From NCBI GenBank assembly GCA_937873445.1, contig CALMWF010000008.1, forward strand, positions 1-64,000: a stretch of DNA of 64,000 nt. Reading direction: 5' to 3'. The notes beneath the pieces were generated by a model. That model did not search any database. It saw nothing but the letters and a program-made list of their open reading frames with translations, and was not told the DNA's origin. This DNA is from an uncultured Alphaproteobacteria bacterium (GTDB lineage: Bacteria > Pseudomonadota > Alphaproteobacteria > Rhizobiales > Aestuariivirgaceae). Positions 17,632 to 27,016 of the stretch are shown piece by piece. Every line of letters starts with the position of its first letter. Position 1 is the stretch's first letter. The translations under genes and the position numbers were made by a program.

Positions 17632-19020
17632 GTGCGCTATGTCTCCACCCGGGGCGAGGCCCCCGCCCTCGATTTCACCGGCGCCATGCTGTCGGGGCTG
17701 GCCCGCGACGGCGGCCTCTATCTGCCCGACCACTGGCCCCGCTTCAGCGCCGATGACTGGCGCGCCCTGCGCGGCAAACCCTATCAGGATGTGGCCTTCG
17801 CCATCTGCCAGCCGTTTGTGTCCGGCAGCATTCCCGATGCCGACCTGCGCCGCATGATTGATGCCGCCTATGCCAGCTTCGGCCATGTGGCGGTGACGCC
17901 GGTGAAGCAGCTTGCCGCCAACCACTTCCTGCTCGAACTGTTTCACGGCCCCACCCTGGCCTTCAAGGATGTGGCCATGCAGCTTCTGGCCCGCCTCATG
18001 GACTGGTCGCTGGCCCGCGCCGGGCGCCGCGCCACCATTGTCGGCGCCACCTCGGGTGACACCGGCGGTGCCGCCATCGACGCCTTCAAGGCTTCGGGGC
18101 AGGTGTCCACCTTCATTCTCTATCCTCATGGCAAGGTGAGCGAGGTGCAGCGCCGCCAGATGACCACGGTGGCTTCGCCTGCGGTTCACTGCATTGCGCT
18201 GGAAGGCACCTTCGACGACTGCCAGGCCATTGTGAAGACGCTGTTCAACGACCACGCCTTCCGCGATGGCGTGGGGCTGGCCGGTGTCAACTCCATCAAC
18301 TGGGCCCGCATCATGGCCCAGATCGGCTATTACGCCTTTGCCGCCCTGTCTCTGGGCGGGCCGGAGCGGCCCGTCTCCTTCACCGTGCCCACCGGCAATT
18401 TCGGCGATATTTTTGCAGGCTACGCCGCCCGCCTCATGGGCCTGCCCATCGACCGGCTGGTCATCGCCACCAACATGAATGACATTCTCGACCGCACCGT
18501 GAAGAGCGGGCGCTATGAGGTGACGGGCGTCACCCACACGACCTCCCCCTCCATGGACATTCAGGTGTCCTCCAATTTCGAGCGCCTGCTCTATCTGCTC
18601 CACGATGGCGATGCCGCCGCCGTGCGCCGCCTCATGGCTGGGCTTGCCCAGTCCGGTTCCTTCAGTCTGGTCGAGCCGGCGCTGTCGCGGTTGCGCCAGG
18701 GCTTTGCCTCCGGCGCGGTGAGCGAGGCCGAAACACTGGCCACCATCGCCGCCCTGCTGAAGGAGACGGGCGAGATCATTGACCCGCACACGGCGGTGGG
18801 GGCTGCCGTGGCCCGCCGCCTCGCCAGCGCCAGCCCCATGGTGACGCTGGCCACCGCCCATCCGGCCAAATTCCCCGATGCCGTGGCCGACGCCACCGGC
18901 CAGCGTCCCGGCCTGCCGCCCCGGCTTTCGGGCTTGCTAACCGCAACTGAACGCTTCACAGTATTGCCCAACAGCGCGGCGGCGGTGAAGCAACACATCC
19001 TCGCCCGGAGTGGGGTCTGA
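17632..19020 (+). CDS. thrC: Threonine synthase
   Basis: PLP-dependent enzyme converting O-phosphohomoserine to threonine. The N-terminal YVSTRGEAP signature and PLP lysine in LAFKDVAMQ (Lys112) identify it, along with SGDTGGAAIDAF for phosphate binding. I prefer GTG 17632 because relatives begin at this residue; an in-frame GTG at 17626 would add two residues. Length 462 aa is typical. The stop at 19018-19020 lies 10 bp before the peptidase gene, which is a common alphaproteobacterial pairing. Confidence 0.93.
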   Translation: MRYVSTRGEAPALDFTGAMLSGLARDGGLYLPDHWPRFSADDWRALRGKPYQDVAFAICQPFVSGSIPDADLRRMIDAAYASFGHVAVTPVKQLAANHFLLELFHGPTLAFKDVAMQLLARLMDWSLARAGRRATIVGATSGDTGGAAIDAFKASGQVSTFILYPHGKVSEVQRRQMTTVASPAVHCIALEGTFDDCQAIVKTLFNDHAFRDGVGLAGVNSINWARIMAQIGYYAFAALSLGGPERPVSFTVPTGNFGDIFAGYAARLMGLPIDRLVIATNMNDILDRTVKSGRYEVTGVTHTTSPSMDIQVSSNFERLLYLLHDGDAAAVRRLMAGLAQSGSFSLVEPALSRLRQGFASGAVSEAETLATIAALLKETGEIIDPHTAVGAAVARRLASASPMVTLATAHPAKFPDAVADATGQRPGLPPRLSGLLTATERFTVLPNSAAAVKQHILARSGV

Positions 19021-19030
19021 TACCTGCATT

Positions 19031-20296
19031 ATGACGGTCAATATCACCAAACTGGACAACGGCCTCACGGTTCTGACCCAGGCCATGCCGCATCTCGAAA
19101 CCGTGGCGCTGGGCATCTGGGTCAAGGCCGGGGCGCGTGATGAACTGCCCCACGAAAACGGCATTGCCCATTTTCTCGAGCACATGGCCTTCAAGGGCAC
19201 CAGGCGCCGCTCGGCCCAGGCCATCGTCGAGGAAATCGAGGGCGCGGGCGGCGAGATCAACGCCGCCACCGGCATGGAAACCACCACCTACTACGCCAAG
19301 GTGCTGAAGCAGGACTGGCCGCTGGCCCTCGATATTCTCGCCGACATTTTCTCCCACTCCACCCTGGACGCGGTGGAACTGGAGCGCGAGCGTGACGTCA
19401 TCCTGCAGGAAATCTCGGCCGCCCACGACCAGCCCGACGATCTGGTGTTCGACCTTGCCCAGTCGGCCTGCTACGGCGAGCACCCGCTCGGCCGTTCCAT
19501 TCTCGGCACCATGGAACTGATCGAACCCATGACCCGCGACCAGATGCTGGCCTGGCGCCAGCGCAACTATCTGGCTTCGCGCATTGTGGTCTGTGCGGCA
19601 GGCAATATCGAGCATGAGAAATTCGCCGCCGAGGCGGCGCGCCTGTTCAGCGACCTGCCGGGCGGCGAAGCGCCCGCCCGCGCCACCCCCACCTTTCATC
19701 CCGGCCTTCTCACCGCGGCCAAGCCGCTGGACCAGACCCACATTGTCCTGACCTTCCCGGCGCCCGGCTACATGGCGCCCGAAATCTACCAGCTTCAGAT
19801 TCTGTCCAATCTCCTCGGCGGCGGCATGTCATCGCGCCTGTTCCAGGAGGTGAGGGAAAAGCGCGGCCTGTGCTACAATGTCTTTGCCTTCGGCTCCTCC
19901 TATGAGGATGTGGGCCAGATCGGTCTTTATGCTGCCGCCACGCCCGACCATACCGCCGAACTGCTGTCTGTCTCCTCCGATGTCATGATGTCGGCAACAC
20001 GCGCCATTGCCCCGGTGGAGGTGGCCCGCGCCAAGGCCCAGCTCAAGGCTGCGCTCGTGATGAATCTGGAAAGCGCCTCCTCGCGCGCCGACCAGATCGC
20101 CCGGCAATACCTCGCCTTCGGCAGGGTGCCCAGGGTGTCCACGCTGATGGAAAAGATCGAGGCCGTCAGCGTCGATCAGGTCATGGCCCTGGCCCGGCAG
20201 CTCTTTGCCCAGCGCATGCCCGCGCTGTCGGCGGTGGGGCAGTTGTCACGCCTGTCCTCGCACAGCGACGTGGCGGCCCATTTCGCCCGCAGCTGA
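19031..20296 (+). CDS. M16 family zinc peptidase (processing-peptidase-like)
   Basis: 421-residue inverzincin. The zinc motif HFLEH is at residues 47-51, and the downstream glutamate lies in the LERERDVILQEI helix. It is close to the beta subunit of mitochondrial processing peptidase, an enzyme thought to derive from alphaproteobacterial proteins like this one. Substrates in bacteria are unclear. The ATG at 19031 is preferred over an upstream in-frame codon inside thrC. It follows thrC and precedes a GNAT gene by 1 nt, probably in one operon. Confidence 0.9.
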   Translation: MTVNITKLDNGLTVLTQAMPHLETVALGIWVKAGARDELPHENGIAHFLEHMAFKGTRRRSAQAIVEEIEGAGGEINAATGMETTTYYAKVLKQDWPLALDILADIFSHSTLDAVELERERDVILQEISAAHDQPDDLVFDLAQSACYGEHPLGRSILGTMELIEPMTRDQMLAWRQRNYLASRIVVCAAGNIEHEKFAAEAARLFSDLPGGEAPARATPTFHPGLLTAAKPLDQTHIVLTFPAPGYMAPEIYQLQILSNLLGGGMSSRLFQEVREKRGLCYNVFAFGSSYEDVGQIGLYAAATPDHTAELLSVSSDVMMSATRAIAPVEVARAKAQLKAALVMNLESASSRADQIARQYLAFGRVPRVSTLMEKIEAVSVDQVMALARQLFAQRMPALSAVGQLSRLSSHSDVAAHFARS

Positions 20297-20297
20297 C

Positions 20298-20888
20298 ATG
20301 GCCTCTCTTCTGTCAGCCTGGCTGGGCCTGGGCGACACAGCGCCCGACCACATCATCAGCCCGCATCTGGTTCTGCGGCTGCCCCGGCCCGAGGACTACC
20401 AGTCATGGGTCGCGCTGCGCCGGGCCTCGCGGGCCTTTCTCGAACCCTGGGAGCCCCTGTGGAACGAGGATGATTTCACACCCGCCGCCTTTCGCCGCCG
20501 GGTGCGCCGCTGCCGGGCCCTGGCCCTGGCCGACGAGGCCTGGCGCTATCTCATCATCCGCCGCAGTGATGATGCCCTGCTCGGTGGCCTGAGCCTCAGC
20601 AACATCCGGCGCGGCGATGCCGACACCGCCAGTCTTGGCTACTGGATCGGTGAACCCTTTGCCCGCCAGGGCACCATGAGCGAGGCGGTGAATGCCGCGG
20701 TGGCCCATGCCTTCGGCAGCCTTGGCCTGCACCGCATCGAGGCCGCCTGCCTGCCCGAAAACGAAGCCTCCATCCGGCTTCTTGCCCGCTGCGGATTTGA
20801 TCACGAGGGCTATGCCAGGGCCTATCTGAAAATTGCCGGGCGCTGGCGGGATCACCTCCTGTTCGCCCGCCTTTCTGGCAGCCTGTGA
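20298..20888 (+). CDS. GNAT family N-acetyltransferase (RimJ/RimL-like)
   Basis: 196 aa acetyltransferase. The acetyl-CoA binding region shows the GYWIGEPFARQGTMSEAV segment, and NEASIRLLARCGF follows. This pattern matches RimJ-type enzymes that acetylate ribosomal proteins or other N-termini, but the target is not known. The start ATG lies one base after the peptidase stop. Confidence 0.87.
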   Translation: MASLLSAWLGLGDTAPDHIISPHLVLRLPRPEDYQSWVALRRASRAFLEPWEPLWNEDDFTPAAFRRRVRRCRALALADEAWRYLIIRRSDDALLGGLSLSNIRRGDADTASLGYWIGEPFARQGTMSEAVNAAVAHAFGSLGLHRIEAACLPENEASIRLLARCGFDHEGYARAYLKIAGRWRDHLLFARLSGSL

Positions 20889-20960
20889 AGTTTTCCACGG
20901 CCATCACCCCCTGCAAAATCCGATTCCATGGGGCGCCCCTTCCGGGCTAGTCTTGCAGAT

Positions 20961-21066
20961 CGCGGCATTGGCAGCCGCGCGAGCATGCTGATATCCGGCA
21001 TTGGCAAGTCCGGATCAGGTGTTCCGCGGATAATTGAAGCAGCGGAAGGTTTGAGCAATCAAACCT
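20961..21066 (+). other. Four consecutive stem-loops in the leader of the EAL gene
   Basis: Hairpins at 20961-20979 (CGCGGC/GCCGCG), 20993-21015 (ATCCGG/CCGGAT), 21022-21047 (TTCCGC/GCGGAA) and 21047-21066 (AGGTTTGA/TCAAACCT with GCAA loop). The first two share CATTGGCA in the loop. They fill the 213-bp gap before the EAL gene and could be a structured leader RNA or protein-binding sites. Confidence 0.45.
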
Positions 21067-21101
21067 CAATCCGTTCGGGCGGTGATACGCCGGGTGAGGG
21101 C

Positions 21102-24100
21102 ATGGGTTTCAGGCTGATCTTTCTGGTGGTGGCGTTCTGTCTCGGCCTGGTGCTGCCGGCAGCCGCCCAGGAGGTGGTGAACCTTCCCATCACCGCGCCC
21201 TCGCTTGGCCTGCGCGCCAATCTGCGTAGTCTCAGCGTTGAAAAGCCCTCGGTGGTGGTGGAACTGCCGGGCCGGGGCGCCAGCGCAGCGCCTGCCACCA
21301 TCACCCTCACCGCCCAGGGGCAGGGCCGCGTCCATCACTATACGCTTCTCACCATCGCCAACCCCACCGCCAGCCCCGAAGAGGTGATCCTCGCCCTGTC
21401 GCACCGTCAGTTCCCGGGGTCGGGCATTCTCCGTCCGGCTGTTTTCGGTTCGGCCATCATTCACGTCAATCTCGCCGGCGATGAGACCGGCATCGAGGAA
21501 GTGACCACACCGGGCTTTGATGCCTTCCGCCTGTCCTTCAAGCCGAATAGCCAGCTCACCATTGCCCTTGAAACCACACCCGGCAAGGTGGAGGCGCGGC
21601 TGTGGAACCGCGCCGCCTTCGAGGCCAACAATTCGCTGCGCTCCTTCTTCAATGGCGTGCTGCCCGGCATCGCGCTGCTCATGGCTGTTCTGATCATCGC
21701 GCTCTATGGCGTCAGGGCCCATCCCGTGTTCATGGCCGGCGGGGCCTTTGCCTTCGCAGCCCTGCTGTTCATCGCATTGGAGGGGGGCTATCTGCCGCTC
21801 GTCCAGGGATTGACCGGACTGCCCCAGCGCTTCACGCCGCAAATTCGGGCGGTGGTGGAAAGCCTCATGGCCATCACCCTGCTGTTGTGCCTCATTGCCC
21901 TCAGCGATCTGCGCCGCATCCGCCCCGCTCTCGGCATGGCGGGCCGGGTTGTAGCAGCCCTGCTGTTGGCCATTCCCATCTATGGCCTCATTGCCCCAGA
22001 TGCCGCCACCGCCATGGCCCGCATTGTCTTTGTGCTGACGGCGGCCGCTGGCTTTCTCTTGCTGGACATCGCCCGGCGCGAAAGCGACGCTGTGGGCACC
22101 GGCCACCTCGTGGTCTGGGGCGCGCTGGTGGTGTGGACCTTTCTGGCGGCGGTGGCCGCGCTGGCCGGCCGGCCTTCGGTGTTCATGTCCACCCTGCTGG
22201 CCTCTGGCCTGACCGTCGTTCTGGTCGCCATGGGTTTCAGTCTGGCCCAGTTTGCCTTCAATCAGGGCTTTCTCGCCCGCCGCTATTTCGCCGATGCCGG
22301 GCGGCGCGGCCTGGCCCTGGCCGGGGCGCGTCACTTCATCTGGGATTGGCAGCCGCTCGACAATGACCTCCATGTCGCACCTGAACTGGCCCGCGCCCAG
22401 GGTTATGCCAACAGCCTGTTTGATCGTGAGGCCGGCGAAATCTTCTACGAGTTGATCCACCCCGGCGACCGCGAGGCCTATATAACCGCCGCCACCGCCC
22501 TGGCGCGGGATGGCCGGGGCCACATGGAGCAGGAGTTCCGCCTGCGCCGCGCCGATGAGAGCTACCGCTGGTTTCTGCTGCGGGCCAGTGCCATTCCGGG
22601 GGCCGGTCAACGTGCCGCGCGCCTCATTGGCACACTGACCGACATCACCGGCGCCAAGCGTGATGAGGAACGCCTGCTGACGGGTGCGGTCTATGACAAT
22701 CTCACCGGCCTGCCCAACCGCGCCCTGTTCATTGACCGGCTGCTGCAGGAACTGGCCCGCGGCCATGGCCGCGCCCCCCTTCATGTCATGGTCATTGACA
22801 TCAACCGCTTCAAGACCCTGAACGAGACCCTGGGCCCGGAGGCGGGGGACAGCCTCATCATGGTGGCGGCCCGCCGCATTGCCCAGTGCCTGGCGCCGGG
22901 CGACACACTGGCCCGCCTGTCGGGCGGCCAGTTTGCCGTGGCACTCACCACCTGCATCAACGGCCACATGGCCATCAATGCCGCCGAGCGCGTTGCCGCC
23001 GCCATGGCCAAGCCGGTGGACATTGCCCACCGCGAGATTTTTCCCGCCGTCAACATCGGGGTGGCGGCCGCCCGCTCACCTGCGCCCACGCCCGAAGGCC
23101 TGCTCAAGGAAGCCACCGCCGCGCTGTTTGAAACCCTGCGTCCCGGCCAGTTGAACATTGCCCTCTTCACCCCCTCCATGGCCGACGAGCGTTCGGCGCT
23201 GATGACCCTGGAGAGCGAGTTGCGCCGCGCCGTGGAGCGCAATGAGCTGGAGGTCCACTATCAGCCGCTGGTGCGCCTTGCCAGCCTTGATCTGGTGGGT
23301 TTCGAGGCGCTGGTGCGCTGGAACCATCCGCGCCTTGGCCTGATGGCCCCCGACAGCTTCATCAGCCTTGCCGAACAGACGGGTCTGATCGGCGGCATCG
23401 GCCGCTATGTTCTGCAAGAGGCGGCCCGCCAGCTTGGCGTCTGGCAGCGCACCCACAGCGTTGGCGGCCCGCTCATCATGACGGTCAATGTATCCTCCGG
23501 CCAGTTGCTCGATCCGCACCTGGCCGAGAATGTGAGTCACATCACCCGGCGCGAGGCTTTGAGCCGCGGCACCCTGAAACTCGAGATCACCGAATCCATG
23601 GTGATGCAGTATCCCGAACAGGCGGCCGGCCTGATGGCCCGCCTGCGCCAGATGGGTGTGGGCCTTGCCTGTGATGATTTCGGCACCGGCCATTCGGCCC
23701 TGGCCAATCTGCGCGACATGCCCTTCGACACACTGAAAATCGACCGCTCGTTCCTGGCGCCATCGCGCGATGAGGCGCGCTCCGCCCGCATCCTCGATAC
23801 CATCGTGCGCCTTGGCCATGGCCTGGGCATGACGGTGGTGGCCGAAGGCATAGAAAACCAGGAGCAACTGGAAAAGCTGGCGGCCATGGGCTGTGACCTG
23901 GGCCAGGGCTATTTCCTCTGTGCGCCGCTCACCGCCCGCCAGATCAATGTGGCCCTGGCCGAACTGCCGCTTCGGCCCGATGCCACACTGATGGCCATGC
24001 TGTGGGATCAGAATGAGCGCAGCGGTGTTCCCGCCCCGGCCCGGCCCGATGTGGTGGTGGAGGCGGAAAAACTCATCGAGCTGCCGCCGCCCGAGCCGCC

Positions 24101-24521
24101 CGCTGCCACGCCCGCGGCAAGCCAGCCCAAGGCCGGCACAGCACCCATGGCGCCCCGGCCCGCCCCGCGCCAGCAGGTCATTCTCGGCCGGATCGAGGAG
24201 CTGCCGTCGATCTTCTCCGTGGCTGAAGCGGAACCCGCCGCGCCGCCCGCCGCCAGCCCGGCGCCCGCCGCCGCAGTTCCCCAGCGCAAGCGCCAGACGC
24301 CTCCACGCCCGGCCGTCAAGCCTGCCCGCCCGGCCTCCAAGCCTGCCCGCCCGGCCCGGACGGCCGCGGGCCGGGCCAGCCGTGCCGAAACGCCGACACC
24401 CGCCACTGCCAAGCCCGGTCGGCCCCCACTCAAGCTGGTGGTGGTGGATAATGAGGTGGTGGCAGAAAACCATCCGGGCACCGGCAAGCCAACCAAGCCG
24501 CGCCGCCCGCGCAAGCGCTGA
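21102..24521 (+). CDS. Membrane-bound GGDEF/EAL protein, probable c-di-GMP phosphodiesterase
   Basis: 1139 aa from ATG 21102, chosen because a signal peptide (ending PAAAQ) starts there. Layout: periplasmic beta-rich sensor to about residue 190, about seven membrane segments (190-400), PAS domain (about 425-540), GGDEF domain (540-700), EAL domain (715-970) and a Pro/Ala/Lys-rich tail. The GGDEF signature is degenerate (SGGQF), so cyclase activity is unlikely. The EAL domain keeps FEALVRW, CDDFGTGHS and VVAEGIE, so it probably breaks down c-di-GMP. The tail is low complexity with repeated KPARPA units. The 7TM sensor resembles 7TMR-DISM architecture; the ligand is unknown. Confidence 0.88.
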   Translation: MGFRLIFLVVAFCLGLVLPAAAQEVVNLPITAPSLGLRANLRSLSVEKPSVVVELPGRGASAAPATITLTAQGQGRVHHYTLLTIANPTASPEEVILALSHRQFPGSGILRPAVFGSAIIHVNLAGDETGIEEVTTPGFDAFRLSFKPNSQLTIALETTPGKVEARLWNRAAFEANNSLRSFFNGVLPGIALLMAVLIIALYGVRAHPVFMAGGAFAFAALLFIALEGGYLPLVQGLTGLPQRFTPQIRAVVESLMAITLLLCLIALSDLRRIRPALGMAGRVVAALLLAIPIYGLIAPDAATAMARIVFVLTAAAGFLLLDIARRESDAVGTGHLVVWGALVVWTFLAAVAALAGRPSVFMSTLLASGLTVVLVAMGFSLAQFAFNQGFLARRYFADAGRRGLALAGARHFIWDWQPLDNDLHVAPELARAQGYANSLFDREAGEIFYELIHPGDREAYITAATALARDGRGHMEQEFRLRRADESYRWFLLRASAIPGAGQRAARLIGTLTDITGAKRDEERLLTGAVYDNLTGLPNRALFIDRLLQELARGHGRAPLHVMVIDINRFKTLNETLGPEAGDSLIMVAARRIAQCLAPGDTLARLSGGQFAVALTTCINGHMAINAAERVAAAMAKPVDIAHREIFPAVNIGVAAARSPAPTPEGLLKEATAALFETLRPGQLNIALFTPSMADERSALMTLESELRRAVERNELEVHYQPLVRLASLDLVGFEALVRWNHPRLGLMAPDSFISLAEQTGLIGGIGRYVLQEAARQLGVWQRTHSVGGPLIMTVNVSSGQLLDPHLAENVSHITRREALSRGTLKLEITESMVMQYPEQAAGLMARLRQMGVGLACDDFGTGHSALANLRDMPFDTLKIDRSFLAPSRDEARSARILDTIVRLGHGLGMTVVAEGIENQEQLEKLAAMGCDLGQGYFLCAPLTARQINVALAELPLRPDATLMAMLWDQNERSGVPAPARPDVVVEAEKLIELPPPEPPAATPAASQPKAGTAPMAPRPAPRQQVILGRIEELPSIFSVAEAEPAAPPAASPAPAAAVPQRKRQTPPRPAVKPARPASKPARPARTAAGRASRAETPTPATAKPGRPPLKLVVVDNEVVAENHPGTGKPTKPRRPRKR

Positions 24522-24531
24522 TCAGCGCGCT

Positions 24532-25113
24532 TCAGCCGTGGCCGACATCGCCCGACAGCATGCCGGGATCAACCCCGAGCTTGGAAAGCGCCCGCATGTA
24601 TTTGCCGTCAATGTCGGCGTCGAACAGCAGCCCGTCATCGGCGTCGCAATGCAGCCAGCCATTGCGCTGGATTTCATCTTCAAGCTGGCCCGGCCCCCAA
24701 CCGGAATAGCCCAGCGCCAGCACCGAGCGTTCCGGCCCATGGCCCTGGGCTATGGCGCGCAGCACATCCACCGTTGCGGTCAGCGCCACATCGGCTGAAA
24801 TGGGCAGGCTTGCCTCGGCGCTGAAATAGTCGGTGGAGTGCAGAACGAAACCGCGAAACGGTTCCACCGGCCCGCCATAGAGAACCGGCTTGCCCATCAC
24901 ATCCTCCGGCACCGAGCGCGGATCATTGACGATGTCGAGCTTGTCCACCAGGTCGGAGAAGAACATCAGCGGCGCGGTCTTGTTGACAATCAGCCCCATG
25001 GCCCCCTGTTCGCTGTGGGCACAGAGAAACACCAGCGCATGCTCAAAGCGGGAATCGCTCATGCCGGGCATGGCAATGAGGATCTTGCCGTCGAGCGATG
25101 TCAGTTTGCGCAT
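24532..25113 (-). CDS. YqgE/AlgH family protein
   Basis: 193 aa, UPF0301 family (YqgE, AlgH of Pseudomonas). Typical blocks are GKILIAMPGM, GAMGLIVNK, GGPVEPFRGFVLHS and LGYSGWGPGQLE. AlgH was linked to alginate regulation, but the biochemical function is unsettled. ATG 25113 gives the family length; an upstream extension to 25164 has no similarity. It converges with the EAL gene and is divergent from the nDsbD-like gene. Confidence 0.9.
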   Translation of the reverse strand: MRKLTSLDGKILIAMPGMSDSRFEHALVFLCAHSEQGAMGLIVNKTAPLMFFSDLVDKLDIVNDPRSVPEDVMGKPVLYGGPVEPFRGFVLHSTDYFSAEASLPISADVALTATVDVLRAIAQGHGPERSVLALGYSGWGPGQLEDEIQRNGWLHCDADDGLLFDADIDGKYMRALSKLGVDPGMLSGDVGHG

Positions 25114-25209
25114 GGCCCGCGAGGTTAGCGCGAAACAGCAGGGCGGCAAGCAAAACTTGGCCACACAGTGGTGACTGGCGAAGCGTGCAGGCCTTCGCTA
25201 CAACGGGCC

Positions 25210-25983
25210 ATGGACCGCCGGTTGTTTCTGTCTCTTGGCCTTGCTGCCCTTGCTCCGCGCAAGGCCCGCGCCGCCGCGCCGCCGTGGCGCGCCCGCCTGC
25301 TCGTTGGCGCCTTTCACGGCGGCCGCCACCACATCGGTCTGGCCATCACCCTTGAACCTGGCTGGAAAACCTATTGGCGCGTGCCGGGCGAGGGCGGTGT
25401 GCCACCGGAGGTAACGGCAAGCGGCATCAATCTGGCCGAAGCCACCGTCAGCCTGCCCTTGCCGCAGCGCTTCAGCAATGATGACGGCAGCGAGACCATC
25501 GGTTTCCACGATGAGGTGGTGTTTCCCGTGGCGGTGACGGCCAAGGATGCCAGCCTGCCCATCGAGCTTGATTTCAGGATTTTCTTCGGCGTGTGCCGGG
25601 GCATCTGCATTCCCGCCGACTATGCCACGGCCATCACGCTCGATCCCGCCAAACCCGGTCCTGATGCGGTGGCGCTCAGCCTGTGGCAGGCCAAGGTGCC
25701 GGAGCCGGTGACGGCAGAGGCCGCGCCGGTCACCCAGGCGGAGCTGGATGTCAGTGCTGACCGCCCCGCGCTGGTGCTCACCCTTGCCCGCCCGCTGCGT
25801 GACATATTTGTGGAAGCGCCGGGCACCGCCTTCTTTCACAAGCCGGACTTCACCCGCGCAGCGGGCAAGGCCTGGCTTGCCATTGCTGATCTCAAAGATG
25901 TGATGACACTGCGCGGGCAAATCCTGCGTCTCACCCTTGATGATCAGGGCCGCGGTGTTGAACAGTCCATCACAATTCCATAA
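25210..25983 (+). CDS. Exported DsbD N-terminal-domain-like protein
   Basis: 257 aa with a signal peptide (MDRRLFLSLGLAALAPRKARA). The mature part is an nDsbD/ScsB-type domain: YWRVPGEGG near the N-terminus and the redox pair in GVCRGICIPAD (Cys-x3-Cys). It has no membrane or thioredoxin domains, so it is not a complete DsbD and must receive electrons from another partner. It probably takes part in periplasmic thiol reduction or copper-stress protection. A peroxiredoxin gene follows 30 bp later. Confidence 0.78.
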   Translation: MDRRLFLSLGLAALAPRKARAAAPPWRARLLVGAFHGGRHHIGLAITLEPGWKTYWRVPGEGGVPPEVTASGINLAEATVSLPLPQRFSNDDGSETIGFHDEVVFPVAVTAKDASLPIELDFRIFFGVCRGICIPADYATAITLDPAKPGPDAVALSLWQAKVPEPVTAEAAPVTQAELDVSADRPALVLTLARPLRDIFVEAPGTAFFHKPDFTRAAGKAWLAIADLKDVMTLRGQILRLTLDDQGRGVEQSITIP

Positions 25984-26013
25984 GTCTGGGGCGTTGAAGC
26001 CAAGGAGGCCACT

Positions 26014-26496
26014 ATGACCATAACCGTGGGCAGCAAGATTCCCGCCGCCGAATTCACCGTCATGGGGGCCGATGGCCAGACCAAATTGTCGGGCGACATG
26101 GTGTTTTCAGGCCGCAAGGTGGTGCTCATCGGTGTGCCCGGCGCCTTCACGCCCACCTGTTCCGGCAATCATCTGCCGGGCTACATCAAGAATTTTGAGG
26201 CCATCAGGGACAAGGGCGTGGACACCATTGCCTGCACGGCGGTGAATGATGTCCATGTCATGAACGCCTGGTCCAAGGCCACCGGTGCCGATGGCAAAAT
26301 CCTCATGCTGGCCGATGGCAATGGCGATTTTGCCCGCGCCCTGGGCCTTGATCTTGATCTGACCGCAGCGGGCATGGGCCAGCGCTCGCGCCGCTATGCC
26401 ATGGTGGTGGAGGACGGCGTGGTCACCAAACTCAATGTCGAGGAAAAGCCGGGCCTCACCTGTTCCGCCGCCGAGGTCATTCTCGACGAAATCTGA
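26014..26496 (+). CDS. Peroxiredoxin, Prx5 type
   Basis: 160 aa atypical peroxiredoxin that reduces peroxides, often with glutathione or glutaredoxin. The peroxidatic Cys49 lies in PGAFTPTCSGNHLPGY, followed by a conserved Arg in SRRYAMVVEDG. A second cysteine near the C-terminus (LTCSAAEVIL) could act as resolving residue. An AAGGAGG ribosome site precedes the ATG. Placement after an nDsbD-like gene suggests a redox pair, with gshA in the same window supplying glutathione. Confidence 0.92.
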   Translation: MTITVGSKIPAAEFTVMGADGQTKLSGDMVFSGRKVVLIGVPGAFTPTCSGNHLPGYIKNFEAIRDKGVDTIACTAVNDVHVMNAWSKATGADGKILMLADGNGDFARALGLDLDLTAAGMGQRSRRYAMVVEDGVVTKLNVEEKPGLTCSAAEVILDEI

Positions 26497-26548
26497 GGCC
26501 TGCCGCCGCCGGGCATCAGGCGGGTGCAGCACGTGTCAGAATAGCGCC

Positions 26549-27016
26549 TTACGGGTTTTCAGTGCCGGGCGTGGCCGCCTGCGGCTTGAAGGGCGCCATG
26601 CCCAGCCGCGCCAGTTCGTCGGCGCGCTCATTGTCGTCGTGTCCGGCGTGGCCCTTGACCCAGTGCCAGGCAATGTCGTGGCGCTGAATGGCGGCATCAA
26701 GCCGCTGCCACAGATCGACATTCTTCACCGGCTTCTTGTCGGCGGTCTTCCAGCCGTTCTTCTTCCAGCCGTGAATCCACTTGCCGATGCCGTCCTTCAC
26801 ATAGACCGAGTCCACATGCATCGCCACCGAGCACGGGCGCTTCAGCGTTTCCAGCGCCACAATGGCCGCCATCAGCTCCATGCGGTTGTTGGTGGTCAGT
26901 TCCTCGCCGCCGAAAAGCTCGCGGCGCGTGCCCCGGTAGTCGAGAATGGCGCCCCAGCCGCCGGGGCCGGGATTGCCGGAACAGGCCCCGTCGGTGTGAA
27001 TGATGACGGTGTTCAT
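26549..27016 (-). CDS. rnhA: Ribonuclease HI
   Basis: 155-residue RNase H that cleaves RNA in RNA-DNA hybrids. The catalytic residues are visible: Asp in [16 protein letters not shown], Glu in [10 protein letters not shown], Asp in [10 protein letters not shown] and a C-terminal Asp in [12 protein letters not shown]. The ATG overlaps the ispH stop as ATGA, so it is translationally coupled to ispH. The window also carries RNase HII (rnhB). Confidence 0.96.
   Translation of the reverse strand: MNTVIIHTDGACSGNPGPGGWGAILDYRGTRRELFGGEELTTNNRMELMAAIVALETLKRPCSVAMHVDSVYVKDGIGKWIHGWKKNGWKTADKKPVKNVDLWQRLDAAIQRHDIAWHWVKGHAGHDDNERADELARLGMAPFKPQAATPGTENP

Noticed and set aside
20928-21101. N-terminal extension of the EAL protein
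   Set aside because: Frame stays open by chance; the signal peptide and ribosome-like GAGGG sit at 21102, and the region folds as hairpins.
21066-23030. 654-codon minus-strand open frame
   Set aside because: Antisense to the EAL gene; Gly/Gln/His-rich and unlike any protein.
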